A stretch of DNA of 64,000 bases from Chryseobacterium gwangjuense (GTDB lineage Bacteria; Bacteroidota; Bacteroidia; Flavobacteriales; Weeksellaceae): assembly GCF_021311115.1 (NCBI RefSeq), contig NZ_JAJTNP010000005.1, forward strand, positions 310,001 to 374,000. The letters are read 5' to 3'. The first letter of the stretch is position 1. Each line of letters begins with the position of its first letter. Shown piece by piece: positions 45,896 to 55,755 of the stretch. The notes below the pieces were generated by a model. It saw nothing but the letters and a program-made list of their open reading frames with translations, searched no databases and was not told the origin of the DNA. Both the position numbers and the translations under genes were made by a program.

Positions 45896-46840
45896 TTAAT
45901 TGCTATTAAAAGTAAATACCACTTTTATAGTTCTAAGTAAAATTTTAAAATCTAAATATGGAGTATAGCTTTTGATATAATACAAATCATATTCAAGTTT
46001 TTTTAGATTATCTTTTGGAGTCGCTTTTGGAAGATTTACCTGAGCCCAACCTGTTATACCTGGTTTTACAAGGTGTCTTAAATCAAAATAGGAATTTTCT
46101 GCAACCGATTCTTTAACATATTTTGGACGTTCCGGTCTTGGTCCTATTATACTCATATCTCCGTTTAGAACATTGAATAATTGTGGTAACTCATCTATTT
46201 TTGTTTTCCTCAAAAATTTCCCCACAGGAAAAAGTCTATCATCTTTATCTTTTGTATAGCCACCGTCATGTTTTTTAGTCATCGTTCTAAGCTTATATAT
46301 TTTAAATCTCTTAGAGTTTTTTCCAACTCTTTCCTGACTAAAAAAAACATTCCCAGGTGAACTCATAAAAACAAATAAACATCCCAGTAAAATAATAAAC
46401 ATGGCAATTGGAAGCAAAAGTATTGAAACAATTACATCAACAGCTCTTTTGAAAATAAAATCAAAATAATCTAAGCCTATTGAAAAAACATCATCCACTA
46501 AATATTCATCTGAGTTAAGTTTTACTAATGGAATCCTACCATTTATTTTTTCATAAAATTCATGGATTTCATAAACCTTTACTCCGTTCAACTTTGCCTC
46601 AATAATTTCGTTAGTGAGCTTCTCAGGCAAATGATTCAAATCTGAAGTTTCGATAATTATAGTTTTTACATTTAATTTATTAATATACTCTGAAATATTT
46701 TTTTTATCAACTTTCGAATCAAAAAATACAGATTTATATGCATTTTTAAAGTCCGCTTCCTTAAAAATCTTTTCAGAGATACTACTTACATTTATAAAAA
46801 GGTATCTTTCATTGTTTGAAAGGCTAAAGTAATTTTTCAT
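45896..46840 (-). CDS. Sugar transferase (polyprenol-phosphate glycosyl-1-phosphate transferase)
   Basis: A 314-residue protein. The catalytic half (about 130-314) is the bacterial sugar-transferase domain: one membrane helix (about 135-160), FFSQERVGKNSKRFKIYKLRTM, KTKIDELPQLFNVLNGDMS and GPRPERPKYV. The N-terminal 125 residues are soluble-looking, without the four-helix bundle of WcaJ. It would load the first sugar phosphate onto the lipid carrier to start capsule or O-antigen repeats. A TATATTTG box lies about 50 bases upstream. Confidence 0.9.
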   Translation of the reverse strand: MKNYFSLSNNERYLFINVSSISEKIFKEADFKNAYKSVFFDSKVDKKNISEYINKLNVKTIIIETSDLNHLPEKLTNEIIEAKLNGVKVYEIHEFYEKINGRIPLVKLNSDEYLVDDVFSIGLDYFDFIFKRAVDVIVSILLLPIAMFIILLGCLFVFMSSPGNVFFSQERVGKNSKRFKIYKLRTMTKKHDGGYTKDKDDRLFPVGKFLRKTKIDELPQLFNVLNGDMSIIGPRPERPKYVKESVAENSYFDLRHLVKPGITGWAQVNLPKATPKDNLKKLEYDLYYIKSYTPYLDFKILLRTIKVVFTFNSN

Positions 46841-46892
46841 TTCTCATAATACCATAATTCTTCAATCCTCTGCAACATAAAGCTAATCTGCA

Positions 46893-46900
46893 CAAATATA
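46893..46900 (-). promoter_or_regulatory. Putative -7 box for the sugar transferase / rfbC unit
   Basis: TATATTTG (minus) matches TAnnTTTG; the leader would be about 45 bases. Confidence 0.45.
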
Positions 46901-47125
46901 TGAAATTACTCTAATTATGCACTTAAAAAATATGATCCGAAATTAACAATAAAAAATTGTTAATACGACTCTTTATGGTTAAATAGACCACCTATTTACC
47001 ACCCTTTTTTTTTTTACACCTGAAATTCAATCAATTGTAATTGAGAAAAAAATTAACATTGTTATACTTTAAAGTAATTTCTCCCAAAAACATATACAAA
47101 TTAATAAATATTTTTCTAAAAGAGA

Positions 47126-47233
47126 TTACTGAATCTGGCATTCTTCGTATAAATTCATATACAATTCATACATGGTATTGATCGTAAATTTTTTATCATA
47201 TATGAATCTAGCCTCTTCTTGATCAGATTTATA
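47126..47233 (-). pseudogene. 3' remnant of a GT4-type glycosyltransferase gene
   Basis: An open stretch of 35 codons ending in TAA, with a stop just upstream and no start codon. It translates to SDQEEARFIYDKKFTINTMY and then ELYMNLYEE. This is the usual C-terminal helix of GT4 glycosyltransferases, where a segment like ARKFIEENFSIEKMV is followed by YLELYEE. It lies just downstream of an intact GT4 gene in the same orientation, so it looks like a scar of gene replacement. Confidence 0.6.
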
Positions 47234-47258
47234 TTAATATACATCAAAGATAAAAAGT

Positions 47259-48401
47259 CTATTTTTTATTGTAATGAGTTTTTTCTAAAATTTCATAAAA
47301 TTTCAAACAATTATCTATCATTATATCAATACTAAAATTTTCTATATATCTTTTTCTTGCATTCATAGAAAACTTATTATAGTTTTCTGAATTTTGAAGT
47401 ATTTTAACAATAGTTTTTCCAATACCTTCAGAGTTTCGGGGTTCAACATTAATTCCTGAATATCCATCTTCATTTACCCAAGGAACACCACTTCCATAAA
47501 TTTTGGTCGCTATTACTGGTTTTCCAAATGCCATAGCTTCGATTTGTACAATAGCAAAAGCTTCTGTTTTTTCTATGGAACTGAGACAGAATAAATCGCA
47601 AGCATTATAATAAGAATACAAACTCGCATTATCTAAATAGCCTAATAATTCTACTTTGGAAGAATAGTTTTTCTGATTTATTAAATCCTGTAAATTACTT
47701 TTTAATGGCCCTTCTCCTCCTATTAATATTACATAATCATCGTTGAGATAATCTGCTGCGTTAATCAAATATTCAAAACCTTTGTAATGTACTAATCTTC
47801 CTAAGCTAAAAATAATTTTCTTATTCTTATATTTCTCTTTAATTCTCCTTACAGCTTCAGAATCAGAGCACAAAGAAATATCTTCAATCCCAATCGGCAA
47901 GATTTTACATTTTCTTTTATACTTTTTTAAATCTTCTGAATACTCCAAATAATTGGGACTTGTTGTAAGGATTAAATCAGCTCTTTTCAATAACCAATTC
48001 TGAAGTGGCTTATATAGCAGAAGGAGTTTTTTTTGGGCTATGATATCACTGTGCCAATGAAGAATAACTTTTCCTTTGTAACCACTCATAAATAAAGCAA
48101 GTGTACTCATAGGGTCTGGATGATGAATATGTATAATATCATACCTCCCTGCTATTTCTTTTAATTTTGAAACTAGTTTAAGAGAAATTTTGGTTTTTGC
48201 TAGCTCTATTATTGAAGGTTCTACAATAATTTTTGAAAATGCATTAAATTCAATTATTTCTTGCTTAGTCGCTTTCTTTTCTGATGCACATAGCATATCA
48301 CAGTATATCATTCTCTTAGATAATCCTAAGATTAAATCATACATTACTTTTTCAACCCCTCCTTTTATAGGGTAGAATTTACCTAACTGCAAAATTCTCA
48401 T
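47259..48401 (-). CDS. Glycosyltransferase family 4
   Basis: A 380-residue GT-B enzyme. The N-terminal domain begins MRILQLGKFYPIKGGVEKV. The C-terminal nucleotide-sugar domain has FSLGRLVHYKGFEYLI, GGEGPLKSNL, and the EX7E-type motif SIEKTEAFAIVQIEAMAFGKPVI. It adds one sugar of the repeat unit; the linkage is not predictable. Start 48401 gives the proper N-terminal strand. The next gene upstream ends 2 bases away. Confidence 0.9.
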   Translation of the reverse strand: MRILQLGKFYPIKGGVEKVMYDLILGLSKRMIYCDMLCASEKKATKQEIIEFNAFSKIIVEPSIIELAKTKISLKLVSKLKEIAGRYDIIHIHHPDPMSTLALFMSGYKGKVILHWHSDIIAQKKLLLLYKPLQNWLLKRADLILTTSPNYLEYSEDLKKYKRKCKILPIGIEDISLCSDSEAVRRIKEKYKNKKIIFSLGRLVHYKGFEYLINAADYLNDDYVILIGGEGPLKSNLQDLINQKNYSSKVELLGYLDNASLYSYYNACDLFCLSSIEKTEAFAIVQIEAMAFGKPVIATKIYGSGVPWVNEDGYSGINVEPRNSEGIGKTIVKILQNSENYNKFSMNARKRYIENFSIDIMIDNCLKFYEILEKTHYNKK

Positions 48402-48402
48402 C

Positions 48403-49146
48403 TTACCTGTTTTTAATACGTACAATCCTTATTAAAAACTCACCTAATATTATCAATCTATATTTCAACTTGAATAATAAACTATTTGAGCTATTCTCTC
48501 CAGAAGCCGACAAATTATTTCCATGTCTTCTATATCTCACTAATTTTTCTTTTAAAAACTGAACTTTGCCAAAATTCTCTGCAATTAATCCTAACCAAAT
48601 ATCATGAGGAACTTCTCTTTGTGGAAATGGCAATGCTAAGTCCAACATTGATCTTTTAAATGCCATACAACATCCAAGGTACGAATTCTTGACTATATTT
48701 TTTATTATGCCTTGCTTAGATTTATTCAGTTTGAAATATGAAGAAAAAAGTTCTTGATTCTCTTTATTCACGACTATACAGTCATGCAATACCAAATCAT
48801 TATTTTCCAATGCTTTTTTACAAAGCTGAATTTTACCTTCTACCCAAATATCATCCTGATCTGCCAAAAAAATAAAATTTCCTTTAGCATTAACTATAGC
48901 ATTTTCAAAGTTCTTTGAAACATAACCAAATGCATTTTTTTGTACTCTTTTATTATTTAAAAATATTTTTATACGATTGTCTTTATAGTTTTTCACAATG
49001 TTTAGAGTATCATCAGTTGAGCCATCATCAGATATAATGATTTCATCATCAATATTTAATTGACTCAAAATGGAATCTATTTGTGTCTTAATATATTTTT
49101 CTCCATTATAAGTCGCTATACAAACGGTAACAGATTCTCTTATCAT
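48403..49146 (-). CDS. Glycosyltransferase family 2
   Basis: A 247-residue GT-A enzyme. It has VTVCIATYNGEKYI at the start, ISDDGSTDDTL, and the metal site LADQDDIW. It is similar in layout to the next GT2 in the operon, and both may have arisen from one duplication. It should act in the cytoplasm on the lipid-linked repeat unit. Confidence 0.9.
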   Translation of the reverse strand: MIRESVTVCIATYNGEKYIKTQIDSILSQLNIDDEIIISDDGSTDDTLNIVKNYKDNRIKIFLNNKRVQKNAFGYVSKNFENAIVNAKGNFIFLADQDDIWVEGKIQLCKKALENNDLVLHDCIVVNKENQELFSSYFKLNKSKQGIIKNIVKNSYLGCCMAFKRSMLDLALPFPQREVPHDIWLGLIAENFGKVQFLKEKLVRYRRHGNNLSASGENSSNSLLFKLKYRLIILGEFLIRIVRIKNR

Positions 49147-49967
49147 ATTTTTAAACGCTTATAATTGAACTTCAACTTTAAGCTATAGTAGGTAAGCAAT
49201 TTTACGTCAGTATATTTGCTTACAAATTTAAAAGTTTTAATTTGCTCTTTTAAAATTTTGGGAAATAAAAATATTTTATTAGCTAAGCTCTTTACAGAAA
49301 CTTTGTTTGCTCCAATTGTATTATTAGAATGTTGCCTATAAAGCATCAAAGATTCATTCACACAACTTACGATTCCTTTCTGGAGAGCTTTTATCATTAT
49401 GTACCAATCATGCATCAAAATATCTTCATCATAATCCGTTAAATATTTTTTTAATTCATTATTAAATATCATTGTACATCCTGGGGTACAATTGAAGACA
49501 TTAATAAATTTTGGATTTGATAAAAGAATTTTAGGATAGGTTTTATTATAATTCCAAAAAGAATTATCAACTAGATTTAATTTTTCATCCACAATTTTTG
49601 CATCCGAAAATACCAAAACTGCTCCTTCGCTTTTTTTTTCTATCTGATTTATCTTAGATATAGATTTTTCAATTTTATTTTGTAGCCAAACATCATCCTG
49701 ATCACAAAACATATAATAATCAGAATCTACTTCTTTAACTAAATCCATAAAGCTCATTGCCGCCCCTAAATTAAGACCTTTAAAAAAATGAATATTTGAA
49801 TATTGCTGAGTATATTCCTGAATAATAGAAATTGTACTGTCTGTAGATCCATCATCTCTAATGTAGATATCAAAATTAGAAAAACTTTGTTGCAAAATAG
49901 ACTCAATTTGCTCTTCCAAATATTTCTCTCCATTATAAGTTGATAATAATATTGCAAGCCTTTTCAT
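49143..49967 (-). CDS. Glycosyltransferase family 2
   Basis: A 274-residue GT-A enzyme with LAILLSTYNGEKYLEEQI, IRDDGSTDSTI and the metal site FCDQDDVW. It overlaps the following GT2 gene by 4 bases, showing translational coupling. It looks rhamnosyl-transferase-like in overall pattern, which would fit the rfbC gene of the locus, but this is only an inference. Confidence 0.9.
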   Translation of the reverse strand: MKRLAILLSTYNGEKYLEEQIESILQQSFSNFDIYIRDDGSTDSTISIIQEYTQQYSNIHFFKGLNLGAAMSFMDLVKEVDSDYYMFCDQDDVWLQNKIEKSISKINQIEKKSEGAVLVFSDAKIVDEKLNLVDNSFWNYNKTYPKILLSNPKFINVFNCTPGCTMIFNNELKKYLTDYDEDILMHDWYIMIKALQKGIVSCVNESLMLYRQHSNNTIGANKVSVKSLANKIFLFPKILKEQIKTFKFVSKYTDVKLLTYYSLKLKFNYKRLKI

Positions 49968-51011
49968 TTATTTTACCGATATTAATTTAATATAAAAAAC
50001 ATCTAGTAGTAAAAAACCTAGTGAAATTGCCCAAACTGTAAATTTTCCAGCCCATCGAAATCTGTCTGAAAATACATAAACAATAGTGGGTATCAAAATG
50101 ATTTCTACAACACCCAACAACTCTTGTACTCTAAAAGAAAAAACAGGAATTCGGCTAAGAAATAAAAAACTAAATAGAGATAAACTATAAATTTTTAAGA
50201 AAATATATAAATGTGGAAAAAAATCAGAGATTTTCTTTGAGTAATAAAATATTACGTAGAAAACTACTATCCTTATTAAAAATAAAGCATTAAATGGATT
50301 AATCTCAGAATCTTTCAAAAATCCTGATTTTGTAGCCTCTTCGTACAAATCTATTTTATCCTGAAGCCCAGGAATAGGGATATTAATATGAAGGTAAGTA
50401 TTAAAAAAATATAAAATATAACCAAAAGGAATTAATAAGGCAAATATCCTGATATTTTTTTGATCATTCTGTATCAAAGGAAAAAATAAAACCAAAATAC
50501 AGGATTGATGAAAATATATAGCCAACAAGGAAAAAACGGCAAATAAAATATATTTCTTTTCACTTAAAAAATAGATTGAAAGCAAAACAAATCCTGTTGC
50601 AACACCAATTCTTATCTGTGTAAATTCGTGTAATATAAAGTAATGGGAAAAATAAATTAACACTGACCCCCAAATCACAGGCGATAATTTCCGAATAGCT
50701 ACAAATTTAATTGTAACCCCCAAAAAAGCATAGATTATTAATAGTGCCTGAAAGCCTAATCCTAAATTATCTTTAACATAATTTCTAAGATAATAAAATG
50801 AATCTTCAACATTTCCTTTTAATTTATGTGTACGCCAAAAATCCTTATAAACATAATAATCCATTCCGTCATCTTTTCCTCTTAATCCTGCAACTAAAAT
50901 TAAAATTATGCCAAACACGACCATTAGTATACTACTAATAGTTTTGTTCTTAATATTAATAAAATACAAAAAAGAAAAAAATACAAAAAGGATAAAAAAA
51001 GTACTTAGCAT
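49968..51011 (-). CDS. EpsG family polysaccharide polymerase (Wzy-like)
   Basis: A 347-residue integral membrane protein with about ten hydrophobic helices. Typical EpsG features are an early loop LRGKDDGMDYYVYKDFW and the segment FTQIRIGVATGF in a helix. EpsG/Wzy enzymes join lipid-linked repeats into polymer in the periplasm. It directly abuts the GT2 gene (next base after the stop). Confidence 0.85.
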   Translation of the reverse strand: MLSTFFILFVFFSFLYFINIKNKTISSILMVVFGIILILVAGLRGKDDGMDYYVYKDFWRTHKLKGNVEDSFYYLRNYVKDNLGLGFQALLIIYAFLGVTIKFVAIRKLSPVIWGSVLIYFSHYFILHEFTQIRIGVATGFVLLSIYFLSEKKYILFAVFSLLAIYFHQSCILVLFFPLIQNDQKNIRIFALLIPFGYILYFFNTYLHINIPIPGLQDKIDLYEEATKSGFLKDSEINPFNALFLIRIVVFYVIFYYSKKISDFFPHLYIFLKIYSLSLFSFLFLSRIPVFSFRVQELLGVVEIILIPTIVYVFSDRFRWAGKFTVWAISLGFLLLDVFYIKLISVK

Positions 51012-51029
51012 TGTAAAAAATAAAGCAGA

Positions 51030-52100
51030 TTACTGTGCGTTATTAAAATATTCTATCATTTTTTTAGAAACTGTTTTCCAGTCAAACTGTTTTATATCTT
51101 TCAATGCGTTCTTGGCTTTCAATTCAGCTTCATTAGCATGATTTATTACTTTCTCAACTGTATTCACAATTGCGTCTTTGTCCTTAACTTTCACAAGATA
51201 AGAATTATTTTCATTTGCAGGATAGTATCCAGTCGTTATTAAAATTGTCTTACTACTCATACTTTCTATTACAGGATAATGAATTGCTTGCAACTGAAAA
51301 GTACTTGCACAAATATAAATGTCAAGACTTCTATAATAATCACCTAATTCTGTATCATTTTTCGGACGAAAAAGCTTAACACCATCAAAATTCATCCAAT
51401 AATCATCTCCAAAAGCAATGTGCAATTCTATTTGTTGATTATATTTTTCTCTAAGTATTTTAAATGCCTCTAAAATATATTGTGTTCCTTTTATTTTTTC
51501 TACCCTGCCTATAGTCCCTATAATGTATTTTTCTTTTTTTATAAATTCTGTTTCTTTCGGATAGAAATCATTAAAATCCAATCCTGGATAAACAACCATA
51601 TTTGCTTTTATCTCTTGGTAGTCGAAATACATTTCGGAATTTACTATTTTCTGTAGAGGATAATAATACGATTTCTTTGCTATATACTTATAAATTAAAT
51701 ATTTTAAACTTTTTTCATTATAAAACTCAGGTTCATAAGCTTGAATATAATAGAACTTTTTAGCATTGATTCTAGATTTCCAGACAGGGCTTGCCGTAAA
51801 ACATTGTGTTGCTAAAACAATATCAGCTGACAGCTTATCTAAGGCTTTTTCCATAGCCCAAATGAGTTGCAACGTCCCTAAAAATTTAAAATCATTCTTA
51901 TAATCAGTTTCAACTAAATTTCCCAAGCCATCATATCTTATCATTTTTGCTCGGGTAGGGAAATATGGCTTTGTAAAATCTTTATAAACTAAAAAATCTA
52001 CTTCGTGCCCCATTTCTATCCAATTGTTAGCTAATTGTGAAAGAACACGATAACCTCCTTGAGCACTAAAATTCACAACAAATGGTATTATAATTTTCAT
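51030..52100 (-). CDS. Glycosyltransferase family 4
   Basis: A 356-residue GT-B enzyme. It begins MKIIIPFVVNFSAQGGYRV, with a donor domain containing IGTIGRVEKIKGTQYIL and YICASTFQLQAIHYPVIESM (the EX7E acid region). It is the first gene of the glycosyltransferase run, followed after 18 bases by the polymerase gene. A long untranslated gap separates it from wzc. Confidence 0.88.
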   Translation of the reverse strand: MKIIIPFVVNFSAQGGYRVLSQLANNWIEMGHEVDFLVYKDFTKPYFPTRAKMIRYDGLGNLVETDYKNDFKFLGTLQLIWAMEKALDKLSADIVLATQCFTASPVWKSRINAKKFYYIQAYEPEFYNEKSLKYLIYKYIAKKSYYYPLQKIVNSEMYFDYQEIKANMVVYPGLDFNDFYPKETEFIKKEKYIIGTIGRVEKIKGTQYILEAFKILREKYNQQIELHIAFGDDYWMNFDGVKLFRPKNDTELGDYYRSLDIYICASTFQLQAIHYPVIESMSSKTILITTGYYPANENNSYLVKVKDKDAIVNTVEKVINHANEAELKAKNALKDIKQFDWKTVSKKMIEYFNNAQ

Positions 52101-52565
52101 GATATTATATCGTATAAAGTTTTTTCCTGAAAATTATAATCATATTTATAAAATATAAAACCGGTATTTTAGCCATTTTTCAATCGTTTAAAAATCTCTA
52201 AATGTAATCACTTTCAGTATATCTTTTATCTGATACTACTAATACTAATAAATTAGTAGAAAAATTTTCTATTCTTCTCTAAGACATTTTAGGAATCCAG
52301 AGTCCATGATAAGATCTATTTTAATAAATATTTTTTTCTTGCTCCTATCATTCAATCTAGATCGCAACTACCATAAAAAGCAATAATAAACTTCTGTTGT
52401 TCCCAAAAGGCATGAGTTCCTCCCTATTTCTCCATCATGAATATGATAAATCTAAAAGTTTTCGCAATCTCAAATGGCAATTGATTATAGTTTCGAAAAA
52501 GGATAAATTCACACGAGATCCACAATCTTTGGTAAATGGATAATTATTGGAGTTTTATACAATAT
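52101..52565. other. 465-base spacer upstream of the glycosyltransferase run
   Basis: No intact gene. On the minus strand, one frame reads KTFRFIIFMMEK, then a stop, then GGTHAFWEQQKF and on to GSCDLD before another stop (52352-52423 for the last part). It looks like either a degraded gene end or chance. The start of the glycosyltransferase transcript may also lie here. Confidence 0.35.
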
Positions 52566-54914
52566 TTATTTAAATTTTTGCCACCATTTTTTCTCTTCTG
52601 CATGGTACCCATATCCAAACTTATTACCGTATCCAAAATTAGATTCTTTAATACCATTTAAAATAATTCCTACATTTTTAAGCTTCTTGTCTTCAATAGA
52701 ATGATTTAAAAACTCAATATAGTTCTTTTCACTAACTTCAGATCTGGTAACATAAACAATTGCATCACTCTTATCCGCAATAAGAAAAGAATCTGTTACC
52801 AATAAAAGAGGGGCAGTATCCAAAACAATATATTTGTATTTATTTTGTTCTTTAATAGCTGCTAAAAGCTCATCTAATTTCCCATTTTGCAATAAATCTG
52901 TAGGGTTTGGAGGGATAGAACCTGAATAAATAAAGTCGCAATTATCGTTATACCCGCTTGGGTGTATAATTTCATTAACATTCAATATATCTTGGCTCAA
53001 AAATTCCGTTAACCCTTTTGCCGATTTCATGGAGGGATTATAACGTTGTAGCTGAGGATTTCTTACATCTGCACCTATTACCAATACTTTATCACGTGAA
53101 GAAGCTAAGATAATCGATAAATTAGTGGATATAAATGTTTTTCCTTCTCCCTTTACTGACGAAGTCACCATAATAATATGTGAGGTTTCTTTTGTTGGTA
53201 ATAAAAACTTTAAATTCGTTACGAATATTCTAAATGCTTCTGCCATAGGCGAAACATCATTAAAACTTACCAGTGCACTTTCTTTGCTCTTTAGTCTCGG
53301 AATTTCAGCAAGAACCGGAAGCTTTGTAAGTTTCGTAATATCTGATCTTCTAATAATAGTACTTTGTAGAAGCCCTTTTAAATAAATCCATATAAATGGG
53401 ATGAGCCCTCCCAATAAAAGAAATATCCCCAAGGTTATCAACTTTCTAGGAGCAACCGGCTTTTTGAACACAAATGCTTTATCTATTACTCTTGCTTTTT
53501 CGGCAGTGATTTCCATACTAATGGCTGCTTCTTCTCTCTTTTGCAAAAGTAATAAGTAAAGATTTTCTTTTATTTGCTGTTGTCTTTCAATACTTCTGAA
53601 TAGTTTTTCTTGAGTTGGTATTTTACTAATCATATTTTCAGACCCTCCTAACTGGCTTTCCACTTTTCTCCTTGCCAATTCTAAAGAAGTCACATTTTTC
53701 TGCAATGATTGAGATAAAGATGACTTCATTTCTTCAATCTGTGTACTAATTTCTTTTACCAATGGGTTATCCGGAGTTGCATTTTCCAAATACTTATTTC
53801 TCTGTAATACAAGTGTATTATATTCCTGAATTAATTTACCTGCTGCTTCACTTTCTAACCCGATATTAATTGGCAGAACATCTCCTTTGCCTTTTTTATT
53901 CAGAGTATTCTTCAGAATTTCATTTAATTCAAGTTGAGTTCCTATCTCCAATATCTGAGCCTTACTTTGTTCTTTTAATTGAAGGTTAATTCTAGCTTCC
54001 GAAGGGAGATCAACAATATTATTACTTGCTTTATATCCTTCTTTCTGGGTTTCAACATCCCCTAATTCATTTGAGATAAGAGCAATTCTTTTATCAATAA
54101 AATCTTTAGTTTTTTTAGATTCAATGTTTTTATCATTAACTGCATAGATATTATATTGCCTTACCAAACCATTAAGAAAATCTTTTGCTTTTTCTTTATT
54201 TTCAAAGTCTACGGAAAGACTTATAATAGTACCCTCTTTATCTAATAAATCAACTTTTAAAGCTTCTTGAAATCCATTTACAACTTCTTCAAAATCACTA
54301 TAATTAAAAAAAACATCAGACAGATTTACTTTTTTAGGCGCTATAAATGTCGGGTTTTTGCCAATCATTATTGTTGCAAAAGGTAAACTTATTGTTTTAT
54401 TAAAAGAAGTTTTAATCTCCTGCGTCCATTCATCGGAAGATAATATAAGTTCACTTCCTTTTGTTTTTATAAAAATAGGTTTCTTTGGTAATTCTACATT
54501 TTCTTTTTCTTGGATAATATGTATAGTATACGGACTTGTAACACCATAAAGCTCTAAATTATAAAAAGTCTGTTTAGCATACACTGGTGTTTGGAAATTG
54601 TGCTCTTTTAAGACATCCTCCACTATAGTTTTAGATTCAAAAACCCCCAATTCATTTTCAATACTATTAGTACCCATTCCACTAAAGCCTCCTAAACTTT
54701 GAAGAACCCCCATATCTCCGGACGCTGCAGACATTTTTTTTGCATCTTTAATGAGTACTGAAGTTTGAGCTTTATAGACTGGAGCTGTAGATTTTATATA
54801 AAGAACGGCCAGAATAAACATCAATATTCCTGACCCAACAAAATATTTCCAATTCTTTAAATATGGAGCTATAATTCCTTTTATATTAATTTCTTCTTTT
54901 AATTTATTATCCAT
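52566..54914 (-). CDS. Polysaccharide co-polymerase/tyrosine autokinase (Wzc type)
   Basis: A 782-residue inner-membrane protein. The Wzz domain (about 10-110) and the first membrane helix (about 22-45) are followed by a long periplasmic coiled-coil region (about 250-480). The second helix is at about 495-520. The cytoplasmic BY-kinase (about 560-760) has Walker A VKGEGKTFIS, Walker A' VLVIGADVRNPQ and Walker B YIVLDTAPLLL. The C-terminus has a tyrosine cluster (NFGYGNKFGYGYH), the expected autophosphorylation site. It controls chain length and export of the capsule. A TATATTTG box lies 56 bases upstream. Confidence 0.93.
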   Translation of the reverse strand: MDNKLKEEINIKGIIAPYLKNWKYFVGSGILMFILAVLYIKSTAPVYKAQTSVLIKDAKKMSAASGDMGVLQSLGGFSGMGTNSIENELGVFESKTIVEDVLKEHNFQTPVYAKQTFYNLELYGVTSPYTIHIIQEKENVELPKKPIFIKTKGSELILSSDEWTQEIKTSFNKTISLPFATIMIGKNPTFIAPKKVNLSDVFFNYSDFEEVVNGFQEALKVDLLDKEGTIISLSVDFENKEKAKDFLNGLVRQYNIYAVNDKNIESKKTKDFIDKRIALISNELGDVETQKEGYKASNNIVDLPSEARINLQLKEQSKAQILEIGTQLELNEILKNTLNKKGKGDVLPINIGLESEAAGKLIQEYNTLVLQRNKYLENATPDNPLVKEISTQIEEMKSSLSQSLQKNVTSLELARRKVESQLGGSENMISKIPTQEKLFRSIERQQQIKENLYLLLLQKREEAAISMEITAEKARVIDKAFVFKKPVAPRKLITLGIFLLLGGLIPFIWIYLKGLLQSTIIRRSDITKLTKLPVLAEIPRLKSKESALVSFNDVSPMAEAFRIFVTNLKFLLPTKETSHIIMVTSSVKGEGKTFISTNLSIILASSRDKVLVIGADVRNPQLQRYNPSMKSAKGLTEFLSQDILNVNEIIHPSGYNDNCDFIYSGSIPPNPTDLLQNGKLDELLAAIKEQNKYKYIVLDTAPLLLVTDSFLIADKSDAIVYVTRSEVSEKNYIEFLNHSIEDKKLKNVGIILNGIKESNFGYGNKFGYGYHAEEKKWWQKFK

Positions 54915-54970
54915 TTTTTCGGATTATCACGTCAATTTTACATTTTTTCAGAATTTCATCTGAAATCCTG

Positions 54971-54978
54971 CAAATATA
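54971..54978 (-). promoter_or_regulatory. Putative -7 box for wzc
   Basis: TATATTTG (minus), 56 bases before the ATG. Confidence 0.45.
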
Positions 54979-55098
54979 TATTTTTTTTATAAAAAGCCTG
55001 TTCTATTCTGCCTTTAAATTGCTTTTTTAGTTATCATTCCCCAATTTAAGTTATCTATATAAAGATAAAATATATTTACTAACAACAAGCTATTCTGT

Positions 55099-55725
55099 TT
55101 ACTCCAATTTATACGTCAACATCACTCCGGCTCTTGTAGGTAAAACTTCTCCGCTTTTGTTCCATTTTGTGGCTCCATCATACCTTTGATTATTATCTTC
55201 CATATAGCCTTTGTATAACGATTGGGTAAAGCCTGCTCCTGCAAAAACATCCAATCCCCATTTTTTATCCAAAACAAAATGATAACCTGCGCTTACTCCC
55301 CATATAAAAGCCAATCCTTTCTGATACCTTTCTGTAACGCGAACACTGCCATCAGGTAATCGTTCCGGATTCCCGTTTTCATCTTCCACTGTTGTTTTAC
55401 TCCAGTAATTCCATTTTTGAAGGTTGAAAGCAGCCATAGAAAGATACGAGCCAACATACCATTTATTTCCCGTTTCTTTAAAATAATATCTTCCTTCTAT
55501 CGTTCCCATATACATCTGAAGATTTTTCCCTAGAAACGACTTCCAAGGAGATACAAAAACTTCGGCTTGTAAAGAGATTTTAGAATTTACAGGTTTTTCA
55601 ACAGCTATATTATAAATTCCCATAGGAACAAATACAGTATTGACTTTTAATTCGGTTTGTGCACTTAGTATCGTGGCAGAAAACAAACCTATCATTAACG
55701 AAAAATCTTTCAACATAAAACTCAT
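55099..55725 (-). CDS. DUF3575 outer-membrane protein
   Basis: A 208-residue protein with a signal peptide (about 1-22, ATILSAQ). The DUF3575 barrel begins TELKVNTVFVPMGIYNIAVE and shows the typical motifs SLQAEVFVSPW, EGRYYF and SAGYHF. The family is frequent near polysaccharide and fimbria genes of Bacteroidota and is thought to be an outer-membrane barrel. Here it lies between wzc and the second sugar transferase gene. Its function is unknown. Confidence 0.85.
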   Translation of the reverse strand: MSFMLKDFSLMIGLFSATILSAQTELKVNTVFVPMGIYNIAVEKPVNSKISLQAEVFVSPWKSFLGKNLQMYMGTIEGRYYFKETGNKWYVGSYLSMAAFNLQKWNYWSKTTVEDENGNPERLPDGSVRVTERYQKGLAFIWGVSAGYHFVLDKKWGLDVFAGAGFTQSLYKGYMEDNNQRYDGATKWNKSGEVLPTRAGVMLTYKLE

Positions 55726-55755
55726 ACCCCTTATAACTTTTTTTCCTTTTAAATA

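Larger units (their letters stand above)
46841..47258. other. 418-base spacer with promoter and glycosyltransferase remnant
   Basis: Very AT-rich. It contains the promoter box of the sugar transferase gene and the coding remnant listed separately. Nothing else was recognised in it. Confidence 0.6.
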
